NCBI GenBank assembly: GCA_903952135.1
Contig: CAJBER010000069.1
Coordinates: forward strand, 1 to 44,866
Length of the DNA stretch: 44,866 nucleotides
From: an uncultured Algoriphagus sp.
GTDB taxonomy: Bacteria > Bacteroidota > Bacteroidia > Cytophagales > Cyclobacteriaceae
Direction: 5' to 3'
The translations under genes were made by a program, and so were the position numbers. The stretch's first letter is position 1, and every line of letters starts with the position of its first letter. The notes beneath the pieces were generated by a model. The model was not told the DNA's origin, did no database searches, and was given only the letters and a program-made list of their open reading frames with translations. Below are positions 42,889 to 44,866 of the stretch, piece by piece.

Positions 42889-43761
42889 ATGAAAGCATCC
42901 CAAGAAAATCTCTACCGCCACGTGGACTTCCTGACCTCGATTAGGCCCTTCCGCAACTACCAGCAACTCGATTCCCTGAATCGGGTGGCGGCCTATATCC
43001 GACAGGCCTTTGAGGAATCTGGATTGGCTGTACGGGAGCAAACCTGGACCGTGAATGGACAGACCTACACCAATGTGATCGGGGTGTACAACGAGGCCGC
43101 GAGCGAGCGCCTCGTGGTCGGTGCCCATTACGATGTCTGCGGGGACCAGCCTGGGGCCGATGACAATGCCAGCGCCGTGGCGGGCTTGCTGGAGTCTGCT
43201 CGATTGGTGTGTAAGGAAAAGCCCAAGTTGGCCTACAGCATTGAGTTTGTGGCCTACTGCCTGGAGGAACCGCCCTTTTTCGGGACCAAACAAATGGGCA
43301 GCTACATCCATGCTGCCTCCCTACATGCGGAGCAGGCAAGCGTGCTGGGCATGATCTGCTACGAGATGATTGGCTACTTCTCGGATGAACCCGATTCCCA
43401 AACCTACCCCACCGAGGAACTGGAGCAGCTTTATCCGTCTACGGCCAACTTTATCATCGTGGTGGGCATTGAGCCCCATCGGGAATTTACCGAGCGGGTG
43501 CATCGCCTGATGTCTGCAAAGGCTGCCATCGATGTGCAAGTGGTGCATTTCCCGGAGAGTCACGCTTCGGCGGGCCTGGCAGGGCTTTCGGATCAGCGCA
43601 ACTATTGGGCTTTTGGCTATCCTGCGCTGATGATCAACGACACCTCCTTTATTCGCAATCCCCATTACCATGAGCCGACGGATACGATCGACACGCTGGA
43701 CTTTGCCAAAATGGCAGCCGTGGTCTCCGCTACCTGCCAGGCTCTGGTAAAGTTGAAGTAA
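42889..43761 (+). CDS. M28-family zinc aminopeptidase-like protein
   Basis: 290 aa. Two-zinc M28 ligands: VVGAHYDV (His80, Asp82), PGADDNASA (Asp91), YCLEEPPFFGTKQMGS (Glu126-Glu127), CYEMIGYF and the closing HYHEPTDT (last zinc His). No signal peptide is seen, so it is probably cytoplasmic, unlike many secreted M28 enzymes of Bacteroidota. It would trim peptides from the N-terminus or act as a related amidohydrolase. Confidence 0.9.
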   Translation: MKASQENLYRHVDFLTSIRPFRNYQQLDSLNRVAAYIRQAFEESGLAVREQTWTVNGQTYTNVIGVYNEAASERLVVGAHYDVCGDQPGADDNASAVAGLLESARLVCKEKPKLAYSIEFVAYCLEEPPFFGTKQMGSYIHAASLHAEQASVLGMICYEMIGYFSDEPDSQTYPTEELEQLYPSTANFIIVVGIEPHREFTERVHRLMSAKAAIDVQVVHFPESHASAGLAGLSDQRNYWAFGYPALMINDTSFIRNPHYHEPTDTIDTLDFAKMAAVVSATCQALVKLK

Positions 43762-43772
43762 AGAGTACCAAA

Positions 43773-43898
43773 AACACCTGAGTTGAAGTCCAAGTAAATG
43801 GGCTGTGGACTGTCGTCTTTAAACCTCGGTCTATCGACGATTTAAAAATAGTACCCACAGAACACCTGAGTTGAAGTCCAAGTAAATGGGCTGTGGAC
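43773..43898 (+). repeat. 38-bp direct repeat carrying GTNNAC arrays
   Basis: A perfect 38-bp sequence beginning AACACCTGAGTTGAAG occurs at 43773-43810 and 43861-43898 (88-bp period). The spacer contains GTGGAC (43805) and GTCGTC (43812). Each copy ends in GCTGTGGAC, the entry of a heptad array. Confidence 0.8.
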
Positions 43899-43919
43899 CG
43901 TGGACTATGGACCGTTAGC
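43893..43919. repeat. GTNNAC heptad array (four units)
   Basis: GTGGAC, GTGGAC, ATGGAC, GTTAGC start at 43893, 43900, 43907 and 43914, again at exactly 7-bp spacing. It lies 45 bp before the vWA start. Confidence 0.7.
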
Positions 43920-43964
43920 AATTCATAAACCGAATAATCTTTTTTACACACAAACACACACACC

Positions 43965-44636
43965 ATGAACAACACCCTTAATTCCGCCTCTGCTGACGCT
44001 ATCCAGCCCAAGAAAAAGACCACCTACTACCACCTCGTTTTGGATCGAAGTGGGAGCATGTCCTCCTGCTGGAGCGAAGTGAGGCAGGTGATCGACAAGC
44101 AACTACTTGACCTGAAGCGCGTGCAGGAGGAGAATTCCAGCTCTGAACTGATCTTTTCGTTTTGTGCCTTTGACAATGAACTTCGATTTTCTCAGGACCT
44201 GATGCCTGTCACCCAGGCGCGAATGGATTGGGAACTGATTTTTCCAAATGCTTCTACTTCCCTCAACGATGCCATCGGGGAGAGCATCTCCTACGTCAAA
44301 AACAAGGTGGGGCCTGCCTTGAGCGAGGCGGATGCAGATGTGATCGTACTGATCCTGACCGATGGCTACGAAAATGCATCCCGAATCTACAGCGCCAAGG
44401 CAGTCAAGGAACTCATGGAAGCCTGTGAGGAAACGGGCAAGTGGAACTTCCTCTTTCTGGGTGCTGGATTGGATGTCACCGAAGTGACCATGGCCTATGA
44501 CCGGGGCGACAAAAACTCCTACAGCTTTGCTAAGGAAAGCCTGGCCATGTCCTTTAAAAAGGTGAACAATGAGCTGGAGGACTATGTAAAGCAGAAGGAG
44601 CAGAACCAGAAAAAATCCAGCTTTTTCAAGTTTTAA
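43965..44636 (+). CDS. von Willebrand factor A-domain protein (TerY-like)
   Basis: 223 aa, cytoplasmic (no signal). MIDAS metal site: LVLDRSGSM (Asp27, Ser29, Ser31), then NASTSLNDAIG (Thr) and LILTDGYENAS (Asp). The C-terminal tail is a Lys/Gln coiled stretch ending SSFFKF. Stand-alone vWA proteins of this type (TerY-like) act as metal-dependent scaffolds. The leader just before the ATG is an unusual AC-rich tract (43946-43964). Confidence 0.88.
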   Translation: MNNTLNSASADAIQPKKKTTYYHLVLDRSGSMSSCWSEVRQVIDKQLLDLKRVQEENSSSELIFSFCAFDNELRFSQDLMPVTQARMDWELIFPNASTSLNDAIGESISYVKNKVGPALSEADADVIVLILTDGYENASRIYSAKAVKELMEACEETGKWNFLFLGAGLDVTEVTMAYDRGDKNSYSFAKESLAMSFKKVNNELEDYVKQKEQNQKKSSFFKF

Positions 44637-44659
44637 ACTTGGGAATTCACCCCATTCAA

Positions 44660-44687
44660 CCGGACTCTTTTTATCCAAGGAGTCCGG
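44660..44687. other. Hairpin between vWA gene and next gene
   Basis: CCGGACTC (44660-44667) pairs with GAGTCCGG (44680-44687), loop of 12 nt containing the only T-run. A terminator needs the T-run after the stem, so this is a hairpin of unclear role. Confidence 0.5.
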
Positions 44688-44702
44688 TATAGCCAAATCA
44701 TC

Positions 44703-44866
44703 GTGGAACAGCTAGTACGCCTGAAGCACCTACGAATCAAGAAAGAGGAAATTTTACTCACCCTTGGGGAGAAAAAGCAAATCAGATCCAGGTCCCTCCT
44801 GTATTTGGGGATCTTTGTGATCCTATTTATCGGGATGGTTACCCTAGATCCTAATCCGAATAGCAC
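44703..44866 (+). CDS. N-terminal part of a membrane protein, cut by window end
   Basis: GTG at 44703 opens a frame that stays open to the edge. The product starts MEQLVRLKHLRIKKEEILLT, contains basic residues, then a hydrophobic helix (LLYLGIFVILFIGMVTL). Looks like a single-pass or multi-pass protein with a cytoplasmic helix. No ATG is available just upstream. Same strand as the vWA gene. Only about 54 codons are visible, so no family is given. Confidence 0.5.
   Translation, partial: MEQLVRLKHLRIKKEEILLTLGEKKQIRSRSLLYLGIFVILFIGMVTLDPNPNS

Noticed and set aside
42766-43311. 181-aa open frame antisense to the M28 peptidase
   Set aside because: Covers the conserved zinc motifs of the sense gene; composition typical of a shadow frame.
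43773-43898. Two-copy 38-bp direct repeat considered as a CRISPR remnant
   Set aside because: Only two copies, an 88-bp period, heptad-array content and no cas genes; not CRISPR-like.
44660-44687. Hairpin considered as terminator of the vWA gene
   Set aside because: The T-run is in the loop, and no T-run follows the stem on either strand.

Overview
The window looks like a chromosomal segment of a Bacteroidota bacterium, most likely Cytophagales and close to Cyclobacteriaceae/Algoriphagus-type genomes. This rests on a SusC/SusD pair, a gingipain-type (C25) T9SS-sortase-like protein, a PadR-PspC operon, a DUF2027-Smr protein, a MoaC-MoaB fusion, absence of Shine-Dalgarno-like leaders, and at least two promoters that fit the Bacteroidota pattern TTG/TTTG-N20-TAnnTTTG. 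The exact genus is inference.

Layout. (1) 1-7266: padR-pspC operon (minus), secreted C25 peptidase-like protein, VOC protein, VTT-domain membrane protein, and a Cys/Met-metabolism PLP enzyme with a clear terminator. (2) 7280-10362: three-gene minus operon, photolyase - DUF2027/Smr - helical unknown. (3) 10455-17826: giant TamB-like protein diverging, with overlapping 5' ends, from tsaD-smpB-(degenerate NlpC/P60)-HNH. (4) 17842-19702: beta-propeller-like lipoprotein and a small eRF1-like protein. (5) 20016-29831: SusC/SusD followed by a secreted metallophosphoesterase, a PI-PLC-C1-type phospholipase and a divergent GDPD-like/alkaline-phosphatase fusion. Together these read as a locus that takes up and dephosphorylates phosphorus-containing organic molecules. 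(6) 29832-37578: FecA-like TonB receptor and sulfatase set in repeat-rich spacers, then moaC-moaB and a CotH-family lipoprotein. (7) 37694-40932: tRNA-Asn followed by two unrelated Fic-domain genes. The first Fic gene lies between a tRNA 3'-end and a 17-bp copy of it, so it looks like a small integrated element. REP-like GC palindromes cluster here. (8) 40971-44866: HEAT-type lipoprotein, an unrecognised 371-aa protein, an M28 peptidase, a vWA protein, and the start of a membrane protein cut by the window end.

The most unusual signals are these: a family of intergenic arrays built of GTNNAC hexamers at exact 7-bp spacing (six sites); three TGAGCCG sites exactly 22 bp apart over the fic start; the tRNA-Asn-flanked Fic segment; the phosphorus-scavenging cluster; and an NlpC/P60-like protein that has lost its catalytic cysteine.

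All functional assignments come from reading motifs by eye. No database search was run.
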